Positions 52,162 through 63,541 are shown, counted from the first letter of the stretch. The stretch: 64,000 nucleotides of DNA from Pseudomonas sp. FP2335 (GCF_030687535.1 NZ_CP117437.1:3617501-3681500); one strand, 5' to 3'. The notes: generated from the letters alone by a model not told the origin. Numbers and translations are program-made.

Positions 52162-53685
52162 TTACAATACAAATATGTGCTCCGACATAGGCCTGCAGTT
52201 TCCAGACACGACAAAACCACCCTCTATGAATGGGATAATATCCTGCTCGATACTTATACCCGGAGCGATCTCCTCCAAATAGACCACTCCATTTTTCAGT
52301 GCAAAAACTGCACGCTCCGTAACAAAAATAACTCGTTGGCCCAACAATTGAGAATAGCCACCGTTAAATGTCAATTGCGAGACCTGGCGAACAAATTTAT
52401 TTACTCGACCTTCCCGAACTATATGAACCTCCCCTTCACTTACACTCACAACCAACCCTGCAGCTGTAAAAGTCCCACAAAATACAATGCATCGCGCCGA
52501 CTGTGAGATGTTTATGAAGCCACCCGCGCCTTGCAACTTACGACCAAACTGCGACACATTGACATTGCCAAAACTATCCATTTCGGCAAAACCCAAGCAC
52601 GCCACATCAATCCCACCACCTTCGTAAAAATCAAACAAAGCTGCCTGCTCAATGATACTAACCGGACGATAGCTAGCCCCAAATGACAATCCAGTTGCTG
52701 GCCGACCACCTATAACGCCGGATTCAACAGTAAAGTTCATCGACTCCGCACAACCTAACTCTTCAGCCACCTGAGCAACGACGACCGGTATACCAATACC
52801 AAGATTGATAATCCTCGCATTTTCACGTCGAATTTCCTGCAAAGCTCTTTTAGCAATAATTCTCTCCGCGCACGAAATCGGCCTCTCACTAGGCGTGAGA
52901 ACTCCCGGACGCGTAAATGCTGAATTACTTGCCACGCCATACGTTTGAGGATGTTCATGAGGGCGCGACACCGTCACATAATCCACCAACAACCCAGGCA
53001 CTATTACATGCTGCGGTTCAATATCGTGTAGTCCCACCAAACTTTCAACCTGCACAATCACTATTCCACCGGAGTTCTTGACTGCCATGGCCTGCGCAAG
53101 CACATCACTATTAGACACTTCCCGTTCAATCGAAATATTGCCCGAAGGATCACAAGATGTCCCTCTTAGTAACGCGCAATCCACCTTAAGTGCAGGATAA
53201 AATAGCGTCCACTCTCCATTAATAATAATTTTCTGAACCAGTGTGCCTGCGCCCCTGCTATTCAAGCACGCCCCCTCATAATCAGGATCAACGAAAGTGT
53301 TAAGGCCAACATTTGAGATCACACCAGGCTTCTTCGCCGCGATTGCACGGAATAGCTGGCTGATAACCCCCTGCGGCCAGTTATGCGCCTCTATCTCTCC
53401 TAAACGCGCCATATTTCCCAATCGCGGCACGAGTCCCCAGAACCCTCCAATTGCCTTGGCCACCAGCCCACTCTGGGCCAAAACGTCCACCCCCCTTTTG
53501 TCAAGATCTCCAGAGGCAGAAGTGAATAGCAAACCCAGCTCACGAGGCCGTCCCTCCCGCTTGAAACGCTCACTGATTGCTCGAGTAAGTCCATCAGGAT
53601 GCCCGCAACTTCCAAACCCTCCCGGAACGATTGTCCATCCGTCTTCAATCAATTCTGCCGCTTGCTGTTCGCTGATAACTTTCAT
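52162..53685 (-). CDS. Fused alpha/beta class I CoA-transferase (YdiF/propionate-CoA-transferase type), island
   Basis: 507 residues. The alpha half begins WTIVPGGFGSCGHPDGLTRAI. The beta half has the catalytic Glu in FTVESGVIGGRP and the oxyanion/CoA motif GAGGFINISQSARCIVFCGTFTAAG, both typical of single-chain acetate/propionate CoA-transferases. It moves CoA between short acyl groups. ATG 53685 overlaps the cupin stop (ATGA), so the two are coupled. AT-rich and without close core homologues nearby, it is part of the inserted cluster. Substrate unknown. Confidence 0.9.
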   Translation of the reverse strand: MKVISEQQAAELIEDGWTIVPGGFGSCGHPDGLTRAISERFKREGRPRELGLLFTSASGDLDKRGVDVLAQSGLVAKAIGGFWGLVPRLGNMARLGEIEAHNWPQGVISQLFRAIAAKKPGVISNVGLNTFVDPDYEGACLNSRGAGTLVQKIIINGEWTLFYPALKVDCALLRGTSCDPSGNISIEREVSNSDVLAQAMAVKNSGGIVIVQVESLVGLHDIEPQHVIVPGLLVDYVTVSRPHEHPQTYGVASNSAFTRPGVLTPSERPISCAERIIAKRALQEIRRENARIINLGIGIPVVVAQVAEELGCAESMNFTVESGVIGGRPATGLSFGASYRPVSIIEQAALFDFYEGGGIDVACLGFAEMDSFGNVNVSQFGRKLQGAGGFINISQSARCIVFCGTFTAAGLVVSVSEGEVHIVREGRVNKFVRQVSQLTFNGGYSQLLGQRVIFVTERAVFALKNGVVYLEEIAPGISIEQDIIPFIEGGFVVSGNCRPMSEHIFVL

Positions 53686-54113
53686 GCTGCGGCCTCGGAA
53701 TCCTGAGGTGGAGCGGGCTGAACGGGTTGCTCCCAAACGACTAGAAACGTACAACCCGTAGCAGAAGAAAGTTGGTGAGTAGAGCCCGGCGGGTAAATTT
53801 GCAGCGCACCTGCAGTATGTCGCCCCCTGTCATCGACTAGTTCACCATCGACCACCAACACTAATTCCCATCCCTGATGCCTGTGTCTCGGCGTTAAAGC
53901 TCCGACAGCATAACGGACCAATGCGGCAACTGGCCCTTGCGCATTATCCCGCGCATCATAAAGGTAAAATATTGAAATCCCTTTGCGCCCTTCCACTTCA
54001 TAAGGTTCAAAATTCAGATAATCAATATCGTCAACGTGCAGTCCACCTCCAGACCGGCAAATGTCATCGCTATATAATTTCTCATCAGCTATTTCGTGCT
54101 TAAACATTAGCAT
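53682..54113 (-). CDS. Cupin-domain protein, island
   Basis: 143 residues. Cupin motif 1 has the metal ligands in LTPRHRHQGWELVLVVDGEL (His-x-His-x-x-x-Glu-like), and motif 2 is LQIYPPGSTHQLSSATGCTFLVVW (His). The protein could be a dioxygenase, an isomerase or a ligand sensor. ATG 54113 or 54107 are both possible starts, with AGGAGAATGCTA ahead. It is coupled to the CoA-transferase and 32 bases from the transporter gene, so it belongs to the same transcript. Confidence 0.85.
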   Translation of the reverse strand: MLMFKHEIADEKLYSDDICRSGGGLHVDDIDYLNFEPYEVEGRKGISIFYLYDARDNAQGPVAALVRYAVGALTPRHRHQGWELVLVVDGELVDDRGRHTAGALQIYPPGSTHQLSSATGCTFLVVWEQPVQPAPPQDSEAAA

Positions 54114-54145
54114 TCTCCTGATAAGCAGCCTTCAATATTCGACGC

Positions 54146-55042
54146 TTACTTTGCTCTCGAATGATTCATCAAATAAACTCCCACCCCCGACACAATGAAA
54201 CCTACAATCACCACCACACTCGGTACTTCACCCAACATCAACGACGCCATGATCTGAGTGACAGCCGGAATAACATGAAACAAGTTAGTCGCCTTACTCG
54301 CCTCCCCCCGCCGAATCATCAGGTAAAGCAGGGTCAGCGCGCCGACCGAGTTCATTACAGTGATCCACGCCACAGAGGCAGCGAAGGGCCCCCACTGCGT
54401 CACCTGCATGGTCTCGGTGGCATAGGCCAGCAGCAACATGACCAGCGACGCGGTGACCATCTGAACAAAACAGCCCACCCACAGGTTGACGCCGCCGAGA
54501 AAACGCTTCTGATAAAGCGTGCCAAGGGTGATGCCTAGCAGCGCCAGCCCTACCGCGCCATAACCGCCGATTGACGCCTCGGTACCAAAAAAACTGCTGC
54601 CTACCACAATAGCCACGCCGCCTACGCCCAGGATCGAGCCTGGCAAGTCGCGCCAACTCAATTGCTCGCCTAAACAGAAATAGGCGCCTATCACCACAAA
54701 TACCGGCATCAGCCCAACAATCAGCGCAGCTTGCCCAGCCGGGACGCCCTGACTTATCCCGGTGTAGAGGCCGCCAAACTGCAGAGCCTGCAAGAGCAAC
54801 CCCACGGCAGCCGCGTGAAGGTAGGGTGTAAGCCGCCTAGGCCACTCGGCCTTGATCGCGAGCGCCACGCCCAGGAAAACCAAGGCAGCCAGGGCAAATC
54901 GGTAGAACGTCATGGTGAAGGGCTCGCCATAGCGCACACCGAACGCACCACCGATATAACCGGAACTCCACAACAGGATGAAGGCAATCGGCAACGGCGA
55001 TGTAAGGCGCACTTCGTAGCTTTTGTGGGCAATCGGATTCAT
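54146..55042 (-). CDS. EamA/DMT-family transporter, first gene of the island strand
   Basis: 298 residues with ten membrane helices in two EamA repeats (LPIAFILLWSSGYIGGAFG, and the second half starting IGGYGAVGLALLGITLGTLYQKRF). DMT transporters export amino acids, metabolites or drugs. ATG 55042 (GGAGAAATCTC upstream) fits the family; the longer open frame does not. Its composition is closer to the Pseudomonas core than that of the following four genes. It may have been present before the insertion, or it may serve as the cluster's exporter. Confidence 0.88.
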   Translation of the reverse strand: MNPIAHKSYEVRLTSPLPIAFILLWSSGYIGGAFGVRYGEPFTMTFYRFALAALVFLGVALAIKAEWPRRLTPYLHAAAVGLLLQALQFGGLYTGISQGVPAGQAALIVGLMPVFVVIGAYFCLGEQLSWRDLPGSILGVGGVAIVVGSSFFGTEASIGGYGAVGLALLGITLGTLYQKRFLGGVNLWVGCFVQMVTASLVMLLLAYATETMQVTQWGPFAASVAWITVMNSVGALTLLYLMIRRGEASKATNLFHVIPAVTQIMASLMLGEVPSVVVIVGFIVSGVGVYLMNHSRAK

Positions 55043-55262
55043 GAGATTTCTCCAGTGAAGGTTCTGGAGAGGTAAACTGCGCCGCTGGCACATCGGGGTA
55101 AAATCATAAAATGTCGGGCGTGTCATGCAGATTGCTTATGCCCCCCCTGAGGAAACCCGATCCACATGCGGGAGCGGCGGTGCGCCGATCGCACTTGCCC
55201 ACTCCCACATTGACTACGATCCTGCCGGTAGACCGCGTCGCACATTCAAATCGAGGCATTCC

Positions 55263-55709
55263 ATGACCTGGCAACCCCACATCACCGTCGCCACCATCGT
55301 CGAAGACAACGGCCGCTTTCTTATGGTCGAAGAACTCAAAAACGGCCGCGCCGTGCTCAACCAACCCGCCGGCCATCTCGACCCGCACGAAACCCTCACC
55401 GAAGCCGCTGTGCGCGAAACCCTCGAAGAAACCGGGTGGGACGTCGAAGCCACCGGCATCGTCGGCATCTACCTGTACACCGCGCCGAGCAACGGCGTGA
55501 CCTATCAGCGGGTTTGCTTCATCGCCAAGGCACTCAAACACCACCCCGACTACCCACTCGACGAAGGCATCCTGCGTGCCCGCTGGCTGAGCCGTGAGGA
55601 ACTGCTGGCCGTGCGTGACGACTGGCGCAGCGAGCTGATCATCCGCTGTATTGATGATTATCTGGCCGGCCAGCATCACAGTCTCGAATTGATCCGCCCT
55701 TCTCTTTAG
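55263..55709 (+). CDS. nudJ: NUDIX hydrolase (NudJ-like phosphatase)
   Basis: 148 residues. The Nudix box is GHLDPHETLTEAAVRETLEETGW near 41-63 (Gly, Glu and the REUxEE set present). It hydrolyses nucleoside di/triphosphates or thiamine pyrophosphate-like substrates. ATG 55263 gives the usual length. It stands before mnmA, as in other pseudomonads, with 59 bases between. Confidence 0.9.
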   Translation: MTWQPHITVATIVEDNGRFLMVEELKNGRAVLNQPAGHLDPHETLTEAAVRETLEETGWDVEATGIVGIYLYTAPSNGVTYQRVCFIAKALKHHPDYPLDEGILRARWLSREELLAVRDDWRSELIIRCIDDYLAGQHHSLELIRPSL

Positions 55710-55768
55710 CCTTGAAGGCCCGAGCCTGATAGAATCGCGTCCTTTTTCAAGACACCCGTTGAAACCCT

Positions 55769-56893
55769 ATGCGTGATCCAGCCCCTTCTGACACACAAAA
55801 GAAGCGCGTCATCGTCGGCATGTCCGGCGGCGTGGATTCTTCCGTTTCCGCCGTTCTGCTCATGGAGCAGGGTTATGAGGTGGAAGGCCTGTTCATGAAG
55901 AACTGGGAAGAAGACGATGGAACGGAATATTGCACCGCCATGGACGACCTGGCGGACGCCCAGGCCGTGTGCGACAAGATCGGCATCAAGCTGCACACCG
56001 CCAACTTCGCCGCCGAGTACTGGGACAACGTGTTCGAGCACTTCCTGGCCGAATACAAGGCCGGTCGCACGCCGAACCCGGACATCCTGTGCAACCGCGA
56101 AATCAAGTTCAAGGCGTTCCTCGACTACGCCATGATGCTTGGCGCCGACCTGATTGCCACTGGCCACTACGTGCGCCGCCGCGATGTCGACGGCCGCACC
56201 GAACTGCTCAAGGGCCTGGACCCAAACAAGGACCAGAGCTACTTCCTGCACGCCGTCGGCGGCGAACAGATCGCCAAGACCCTGTTCCCGGTGGGTGAGC
56301 TGGAAAAGCCCGAAGTGCGCAAGATCGCCGAGCAACACGGCCTGGCCACCGCCAAGAAGAAGGATTCCACCGGGATCTGCTTTATCGGCGAGCGCCGCTT
56401 CAGCGACTTCCTCAAGCAATACCTGCCAGCACAACCTGGCGAAATCAAAACCACCGACGGTGAAGTGATCGGCCGCCACCACGGCCTGATGTACCACACC
56501 ATCGGCCAGCGCCAGGGCCTGGGCATCGGCGGCCTGAAAGACGCCGGCGAAGAGCCGTGGTACGTGCTGATCAAAGACCTGGAGCACAACGAGCTGATCG
56601 TGGGCCAGGGCAATGAACATCCATTGCTGTTCTCCGGCGCCCTGCTCGCTTCGGAAATCTACTGGGTCAACCCGATCGACCTGAGCACCCCACGCCGCCT
56701 GACCGCCAAAGTGCGCTATCGCCAGAGCGACCAGGCATGCACCCTGGAAAAAACCGCTACAGGCTACCGCGCAACCTTCGATGACCCACAGCGTGCGGTC
56801 ACTCCGGGCCAATCCGTGGTGTTCTATGACGGCGAAATCTGCCTGGGCGGCGGCGTGATTGAAATCGCCGAAGCCTGGAGCCAAAAGGCATGA
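55769..56893 (+). CDS. mnmA: tRNA 2-thiouridylase MnmA
   Basis: 374 residues. The PP-loop is [15 protein letters not shown] near 18-32. The catalytic Cys pair lies in [11 protein letters not shown] and [12 protein letters not shown]. It 2-thiolates the wobble U of Lys, Glu and Gln tRNAs, taking sulfur from TusE (encoded at 29.7 kb). Full length, overlapping hflD by 4 bases. Confidence 0.97.
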   Translation: MRDPAPSDTQKKRVIVGMSGGVDSSVSAVLLMEQGYEVEGLFMKNWEEDDGTEYCTAMDDLADAQAVCDKIGIKLHTANFAAEYWDNVFEHFLAEYKAGRTPNPDILCNREIKFKAFLDYAMMLGADLIATGHYVRRRDVDGRTELLKGLDPNKDQSYFLHAVGGEQIAKTLFPVGELEKPEVRKIAEQHGLATAKKKDSTGICFIGERRFSDFLKQYLPAQPGEIKTTDGEVIGRHHGLMYHTIGQRQGLGIGGLKDAGEEPWYVLIKDLEHNELIVGQGNEHPLLFSGALLASEIYWVNPIDLSTPRRLTAKVRYRQSDQACTLEKTATGYRATFDDPQRAVTPGQSVVFYDGEICLGGGVIEIAEAWSQKA

Positions 56894-57513
56894 GCCCGAC
56901 CCAGGAGCAATTGACGGCACTGGGCGGGGTTTTCCTCGCCGCTGTATTGGTGGACAAGATCGCCAAGACCGGCCAGGTCACCGAGGCCGGCCTGACCTGC
57001 ATGCTCGGCAGCCTGCTGATCCGCGACCCCAAGGACACCCTGGAAGTCTACGGTGGCGACGACCTGGCACTGCGCGAAGGTTATCGCGCGCTGATCGGCG
57101 CCCTGGAACGCGACCCCAGCACCCTGCAGCGCGAACCGTTGCGCTACGCCCTGTCGATGCTCGGGCTGGAGCGTCAACTGGCCAAGCGCGAGGATATGCT
57201 GGAGATCATCGGCAAGCGCCTGCCGCAAATACAGTCCCAGGTGGAACACTTCGGCCCCGCCCACGAAAACGTGATCGCGGCCTGTGGTGCGCTGTACCAG
57301 GACACCTTGAGCACCTTGCGCCAGCGGATCCAGGTGCACGGCGACATGCGCAACCTGCAACAACCGAACAACGCCTCGAAAATCCGCGCCCTGCTCCTGG
57401 CCGGTATTCGTTCGGCGCGGCTGTGGCGCCAGTTGGGCGGTCATCGTTGGCAGTTGGTCATCAGCCGTCGCAAATTGCTCAAAGAGCTTTACCCGTTGAT
57501 GCGCAACGAATAA
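56890..57513 (+). CDS. hflD: HflD (YcfC) membrane-associated protein
   Basis: 207 residues, all-helical. [24 protein letters not shown] and [37 protein letters not shown] signature pieces are present. HflD affects lambda lysogenisation through CII in E. coli, and its host role is unclear. It starts inside the mnmA stop, a conserved mnmA-hflD-purB order. Confidence 0.92.
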   Translation: MSPTQEQLTALGGVFLAAVLVDKIAKTGQVTEAGLTCMLGSLLIRDPKDTLEVYGGDDLALREGYRALIGALERDPSTLQREPLRYALSMLGLERQLAKREDMLEIIGKRLPQIQSQVEHFGPAHENVIAACGALYQDTLSTLRQRIQVHGDMRNLQQPNNASKIRALLLAGIRSARLWRQLGGHRWQLVISRRKLLKELYPLMRNE

Positions 57514-57551
57514 GTCGCAGCAACAAGCGTTTTTCAAGCCGTTACGCGTAA

Positions 57552-59009
<1,458 letters not shown>

Positions 59010-59029
59010 TCATCGCAAGACCCTTTGAG

Positions 59030-59050
59030 ACGCCCGGCCGCGCCGGGCGT
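59030..59050 (+). terminator. purB terminator
   Basis: ACGCCCGGC-CGC-GCCGGGCGT followed by five T, a 9-base-pair stem. Confidence 0.88.
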
Positions 59051-59093
59051 TTTTATTCCAGTCTGAAAAGTGCTTTATTTCAATAGGTTACAC

Positions 59094-60260
59094 ATGAATC
59101 CTGACATCCCTCTTCAACTTCTGGGCGGCATCACGGCACGGGAATTCCTGCGCGACTACTGGCAGAAAAAACCGCTGCTGATCCGCCAGGCCATTCCTGA
59201 TTTCGAAAGCCCGATCGACGCCGACGAACTGGCCGGCCTGGCCCTTGAAGAAGAAGTCGAGTCGCGCCTGGTGATCGAACACGGCGAGCGTCCGTGGGAG
59301 CTGCGTCGCGGCCCGTTCGCCGAAGATGCCTTCAGCGCCCTGCCCGAGCGCGAGTGGACCCTGCTGGTGCAAGCGGTTGACCAGTTCGTACCGGAAGTCG
59401 CCGAGTTGCTGGAGCAGTTCCGTTTCCTGCCAAGCTGGCGCATCGACGACGTGATGATCAGCTTCGCCGCGCCGGGTGGCAGCGTCGGCCCGCACTTCGA
59501 CAACTACGACGTGTTCCTGCTGCAAGCCCAGGGCAAGCGCAACTGGAAGATCGGCCAGATGTGCAGCTCCGAAAGCCCGCTGCTGCAGCACGCCGACCTG
59601 CGCATCCTCGCCGAATTCGAAGAAAGCGCCGAGTGGGTACTGGAACCGGGCGATATGCTCTACCTGCCACCGCGCCTGGCGCACTTCGGCATCGCCGAAG
59701 ATGACTGCATGACCTACTCGGTCGGCTTCCGCGCACCAAGTGCCGCCGAAGTGCTGACCCACTTCACCGACTTCCTCGCCCAATACCTGACCGACGAAGA
59801 GCGCTACACCGACGCCGACGCCCAGCCGGTCAGCGATCCGCACCAGATCCAGAGCGACGCCCTCGACCGCCTGAAAAGCCTGCTGGCCGAGCACATGAGC
59901 GATGAGCGCATGCTGCTGACCTGGTTCGGCCAGTTCATGACCGAACCGCGCTACCCTGAACTGGTTGCCGGTGAGGAACTGGGTGAAGAAGACTTCATCA
60001 GCGCCCTGCAAGACGGTGCGATCCTGGTGCGCAACCCGAGCGCGCGCATGGCTTGGTCGGAAGTGGACGACGATGTACTGCTGTTCGCTAGCGGCCAGAG
60101 CCGTTACCTGCCGGGCAAACTGCGCGAGCTGCTGAAACTGGTGTGCTCCGCCGACGCCCTGCACGCCGAGAACCTCGGCCCATGGCTGGCCGACGAAGAC
60201 GGCCGCGATCTGCTGTGCGAACTGGTCAAGCAAGGGAGCCTGGGGTTTGCCGATGAATAA
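59094..60260 (+). CDS. roxA: RoxA-type (JmjC/cupin) ribosomal oxygenase
   Basis: 388 residues. The 2-oxoglutarate/Fe(II) site has His134 and Asp136 in VGPHFDNYDVFLLQ and a distal His197 in LPPRLAHFGIA, the HxD...H set, with an SLQGKRNW-like Lys (QAQGKRNWKIG) for the co-substrate. The E. coli homologue YcfD/RoxA hydroxylates an Arg of ribosomal protein L16. ATG 59094 fits the family. It overlaps the GNAT gene by 8 bases. Confidence 0.92.
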   Translation: MNPDIPLQLLGGITAREFLRDYWQKKPLLIRQAIPDFESPIDADELAGLALEEEVESRLVIEHGERPWELRRGPFAEDAFSALPEREWTLLVQAVDQFVPEVAELLEQFRFLPSWRIDDVMISFAAPGGSVGPHFDNYDVFLLQAQGKRNWKIGQMCSSESPLLQHADLRILAEFEESAEWVLEPGDMLYLPPRLAHFGIAEDDCMTYSVGFRAPSAAEVLTHFTDFLAQYLTDEERYTDADAQPVSDPHQIQSDALDRLKSLLAEHMSDERMLLTWFGQFMTEPRYPELVAGEELGEEDFISALQDGAILVRNPSARMAWSEVDDDVLLFASGQSRYLPGKLRELLKLVCSADALHAENLGPWLADEDGRDLLCELVKQGSLGFADE

Positions 60261-60675
60261 GATTCACGTAAGTGTCGCGGACTGGCAAAAGGACATCGCT
60301 GAGATACGGCGCATTCGTGAAGCGGTATTTATCGCTGAGCAATCGGTTCCACCTGAGCTGGAATGGGACGCGGACGACGCTGATGCGGTGCATTTCCTCG
60401 CATTTGAAGGCGACTTTCCGATTGGCACCGCTCGCCTGCTGCCCAGCGGCGAGATTGGCCGCGTCTCGGTACTCAAGGACTGGCGCGGGCTGAAAGTCGG
60501 CGACAAGCTGATGGAAGCGGTGATCGGCGAAGCCGAGAAACGTGGCCAGACCAAGCAGTTCCTCAGTGCGCAGGTGTATGCGGCGCCGTTTTACGAGCGG
60601 CTGGGCTTCAAGATCGTCAGTGACGAGTTTCTTGAAGTCGGGATTCCGCATGTGGATATGGTGCGCGAGGGCTGA
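60253..60675 (+). CDS. GNAT-family N-acetyltransferase
   Basis: 140 residues. IRRIREAVFIAEQSVPPELEWD is the family opening (ElaA/YjdJ-like) and the acetyl-CoA site is VLKDWRGLKVGDKLMEAVI (V-x-x-x-x-R-G-x-K). The substrate is unknown. It is coupled to roxA by overlap, so it may act on ribosomal or other proteins, but that is inference. Confidence 0.9.
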   Translation: MNKIHVSVADWQKDIAEIRRIREAVFIAEQSVPPELEWDADDADAVHFLAFEGDFPIGTARLLPSGEIGRVSVLKDWRGLKVGDKLMEAVIGEAEKRGQTKQFLSAQVYAAPFYERLGFKIVSDEFLEVGIPHVDMVREG

Positions 60676-60694
60676 CTCCAGACCGCGCCGCCTG

Positions 60695-60783
60695 CATCGC
60701 AGGCAAGCCAGCCCCCACATTTGACCGAGGCCTTCCCTTGGAATGCGGTCAAAATGTGGGAGCTGGCTTGCTCGCGAAAGCGA
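60695..60783. repeat. REP pair before the secretin-domain gene
   Basis: CATCGCAGGCAAGCCAGCCC at the left and a diverged complement ending GCTTGCTCGCGAAAGCG at the right, with ATTTGACC...GGTCAAAAT inner arms. Confidence 0.85.
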
Positions 60784-60906
60784 TATCAGCCGCACTACAA
60801 ATGCCCTGCACTGCCAGGGCATTTTGCCGTCTACGATTCAACAAGCACCCCATCCAGCCGACAAACTGGCACTATCCAGCCTAAATGACTCGCAGAGATA
60901 ACGGAC

Positions 60907-61641
60907 ATGTCCCTACGCACCCTGCTCACCGCCCTGCTCCTGACCGCCAGCGTCACGGCCATGGCCGACACCGAAGTCGTCAACCCGAGCAACCGTACCA
61001 GCGCCGACCTGCTGCCAGTGGCGCAGAATTTCATTGGCAAGGACGGCACCGTGAGCGCCTACGGTAACCAACTGATCGTCAAGGCAGACCCCGCCAAGAT
61101 CCAGGACCTGCGCGCCCTGCTCTCGCAGCTCGACACCCCGGCCAAGCGCCTACTGATCACTGTCGACACCAACGAGAACAACCAGCAGAGCGGCGACAAC
61201 CAGACCCGCATCATCAGCTACGGCACCGCCAGCCGTGAAGGCGGCGTGCAGCAGATCCAAGCCAGCGAAGGTGTACCCGCACTGATCCAGGTCGGCCAGA
61301 GCGTTCCGCTGACCACAACCCAGCCGGATGCCTACGGCCGCCCGCAAAACCAGACCCAATACCGCAACGTAACCCAGGGCTTCTACGTGACCGCCAGCGT
61401 CACCGGCGAGACCGTGCACCTGGCGATCAGTACCAACCGTGACCGCATGAGCCAGGAACGTCCCGATGTAGTGAACGTACAAAGTACCGACACAACTGTC
61501 AGCGGGCGCCTGGGTGAGTGGATCACCCTGGCCGGCATCAACCGCGAGACCCAGGCCGACAAATCCTCCACAACCCGCACCTACTCTACTCAGGGCCGCG
61601 ATGACCTGACTTTGCGGGTCAAGGTCGACACCCTGAACTGA
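60907..61641 (+). CDS. Exported secretin-domain protein (short, no pore)
   Basis: 244 residues. A signal peptide (about 1-20, ending TAMA) is followed by an N1-like secretin region (LIVKADPAKIQDLRALLSQLDTP near 58-80) and the beginning of a secretin beta domain (IQVGQSVPLTT, then GFYVTASVTGE and a final GEWITLAGINRETQ). It is much shorter than true secretins (about 600 residues) and lacks the multimerisation end, so it is probably a periplasmic relative. No secretion genes lie nearby. Role unknown. Confidence 0.78.
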   Translation: MSLRTLLTALLLTASVTAMADTEVVNPSNRTSADLLPVAQNFIGKDGTVSAYGNQLIVKADPAKIQDLRALLSQLDTPAKRLLITVDTNENNQQSGDNQTRIISYGTASREGGVQQIQASEGVPALIQVGQSVPLTTTQPDAYGRPQNQTQYRNVTQGFYVTASVTGETVHLAISTNRDRMSQERPDVVNVQSTDTTVSGRLGEWITLAGINRETQADKSSTTRTYSTQGRDDLTLRVKVDTLN

Positions 61642-61682
61642 AGCACCAAAAACTGACTGATGAGTCGTCTTAGACTAAAGAT

Positions 61683-61706
61683 GTAGTGCTTGAAAAATAG
61701 CACTAC
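61683..61706. other. Perfect hairpin after the secretin-domain gene
   Basis: GTAGTGCT-TGAAAAAT-AGCACTAC, an 8-base-pair stem 41 bases past the stop. It has no clean T run, so it may be an mRNA end structure or an operator half of the following region. Confidence 0.5.
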
Positions 61707-62131
61707 AAAACATTTGACGATCCAAAAAAGCATGGGCATGATGGCCTCGCTCCCGCTAATCAGGGGCCCTGGCAAGGGCCTTCGGATCGCGCTCCAAGCT
61801 ACCCACCCGAGCCGATTCGTGTCTGTACCGCCCACAAGGTGTGTTTGACGAGGTTGCGACTGGAACGAAGTTGTCCCGAGGGACGGAAGCCAACCAGGTA
61901 ACCCGGCAATACACTGATGGATCGTACAAAGGCCCACGACGCCCGAAGACCGCCCGCAGTTCGCCTCTACCTGCTCAACTCCTCCTTGAGTCTATCGTTC
62001 ATCCCGTCGCATTCCCCCGCCAGACCCGACATGACCGCCTAGGCTTCTGGTCAGCGAGCAGCCCTGCCCATGCATTGAATGCACGGCTGGAAAACGGATC
62101 TTCTAAACAAGACGCGACGAGGTTTACTCCC
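61707..62131 (+). other. aceA upstream region, possible structured leader
   Basis: No gene is supportable here (an open frame running into aceA starts well before the true ATG). The stretch carries a small hairpin (GTCC-CGAG-GGAC at 61873-61884) and several GGA motifs near 61861-61921. The aceA promoter presumably lies within it. Reading it as an untranslated leader is inference. Confidence 0.35.
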
Positions 62132-63457
62132 ATGGCACTGACACGCGAACAGCAAATTGCAGCCCTCGAAAAAGACTGGGCTGAAAACCCACGCTGGAAA
62201 GGCGTGACCCGCGCTTATTCCGCTGCTGACGTCGTCCGCCTGCGTGGCTCGGTTCAACCTGAGCACACCTTTGCAAAACTCGGCGCCGAGAAGCTGTGGA
62301 ACCTGGTCACCCAAGGGGCCAAGCCTTCCTTCCGTCCCGACAAAGATTTCGTCAACTGCATGGGCGCCCTTACTGGCGGCCAGGCAGTCCAACAGGTAAA
62401 AGCCGGTATCCAGGCGATCTACCTGTCCGGCTGGCAAGTGGCAGCGGACAACAACTCCGCTGAATCCATGTACCCCGACCAATCGCTGTACCCGGTGGAC
62501 TCGGTTCCAACCGTGGTCAAGCGCATCAACAACTCGTTCCGTCGTGCCGACCAGATCCAGTGGAAAGCCGGCAAGAACCCGGGCGACGCAGGCTACATCG
62601 ACTACTTCGCACCTATCGTGGCTGACGCAGAAGCCGGCTTCGGCGGCGTACTGAACGCCTACGAGCTGATGAAGAGCATGATCGAGGCTGGCGCTGCCGG
62701 CGTGCACTTCGAAGACCAACTGGCTTCGGTGAAGAAATGCGGCCACATGGGCGGCAAGGTACTGGTCCCAACCCAGGAAGCCGTACAGAAACTGACTGCT
62801 GCCCGTCTGGCGGCTGACGTTGCCGGCACGCCAACCATCATCCTGGCGCGTACCGACGCCAACGCGGCTGACTTGCTGACCTCGGATTGCGACCCGTACG
62901 ACAAGCCGTTCGTCACTGGCGAACGTACCCAGGAAGGCTTCTACAAAGTCCGCGCCGGCCTGGACCAAGCCATTGCCCGTGGCCTGGCCTACGCCCCGTA
63001 TGCCGACCTGATCTGGTGCGAAACCGCCAAGCCGGACCTGGACGAAGCCCGTCGCTTCGCTGAAGCGATCAAGAAGGAATACCCGGACCAACTGCTGTCC
63101 TACAACTGCTCGCCTTCTTTCAACTGGAAGAAGAACCTGGACGACGCGACCATCGCCAAGTTCCAGCGCGAACTGTCCGCCATGGGCTACAAGCACCAGT
63201 TCATCACCCTGGCCGGCATCCACAACATGTGGCACAGCATGTTCAACCTGGCGCATGACTACGCCCGCAACGACATGACTGCCTACGTGAAGCTGCAGGA
63301 GCAGGAATTCGCTGACGCCGCCAAGGGTTACACTTTCGTGGCGCACCAGCAGGAAGTGGGCACCGGCTACTTCGACGACATGACCACCGTGATCCAGGGC
63401 GGCACCTCGTCCGTGACCGCACTGACCGGCTCGACCGAAGAAGAGCAGTTCCACTAA
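62132..63457 (+). CDS. aceA: Isocitrate lyase AceA
   Basis: 441 residues. The catalytic Cys is in [15 protein letters not shown], and metal-binding pieces are in [14 protein letters not shown] [15 protein letters not shown]. It splits isocitrate to glyoxylate and succinate, the first step of the glyoxylate shunt, competing with Icd/Idh at 45.5-49.5 kb. ATG 62132 fits the family start [17 protein letters not shown] strong terminator follows. Confidence 0.97.
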   Translation: MALTREQQIAALEKDWAENPRWKGVTRAYSAADVVRLRGSVQPEHTFAKLGAEKLWNLVTQGAKPSFRPDKDFVNCMGALTGGQAVQQVKAGIQAIYLSGWQVAADNNSAESMYPDQSLYPVDSVPTVVKRINNSFRRADQIQWKAGKNPGDAGYIDYFAPIVADAEAGFGGVLNAYELMKSMIEAGAAGVHFEDQLASVKKCGHMGGKVLVPTQEAVQKLTAARLAADVAGTPTIILARTDANAADLLTSDCDPYDKPFVTGERTQEGFYKVRAGLDQAIARGLAYAPYADLIWCETAKPDLDEARRFAEAIKKEYPDQLLSYNCSPSFNWKKNLDDATIAKFQRELSAMGYKHQFITLAGIHNMWHSMFNLAHDYARNDMTAYVKLQEQEFADAAKGYTFVAHQQEVGTGYFDDMTTVIQGGTSSVTALTGSTEEEQFH

Positions 63458-63520
63458 GCACCGCCTACACGGCCACTGCAGCCCCAAGGAAGACCTAACC
63501 GCAGTGCCGCACAAAGATCA

Positions 63521-63541
63521 CGCCCCGACCTGTTCGGGGCG
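63521..63541 (+). terminator. aceA terminator
   Basis: CGCCCCGA-CCTGT-TCGGGGCG followed by seven T. Confidence 0.93.

Noticed and set aside
61841..62131. N-terminal extension of AceA
   Set aside because: The in-frame upstream part is Pro/Arg-rich and unconserved; the family begins at ATG 62132.
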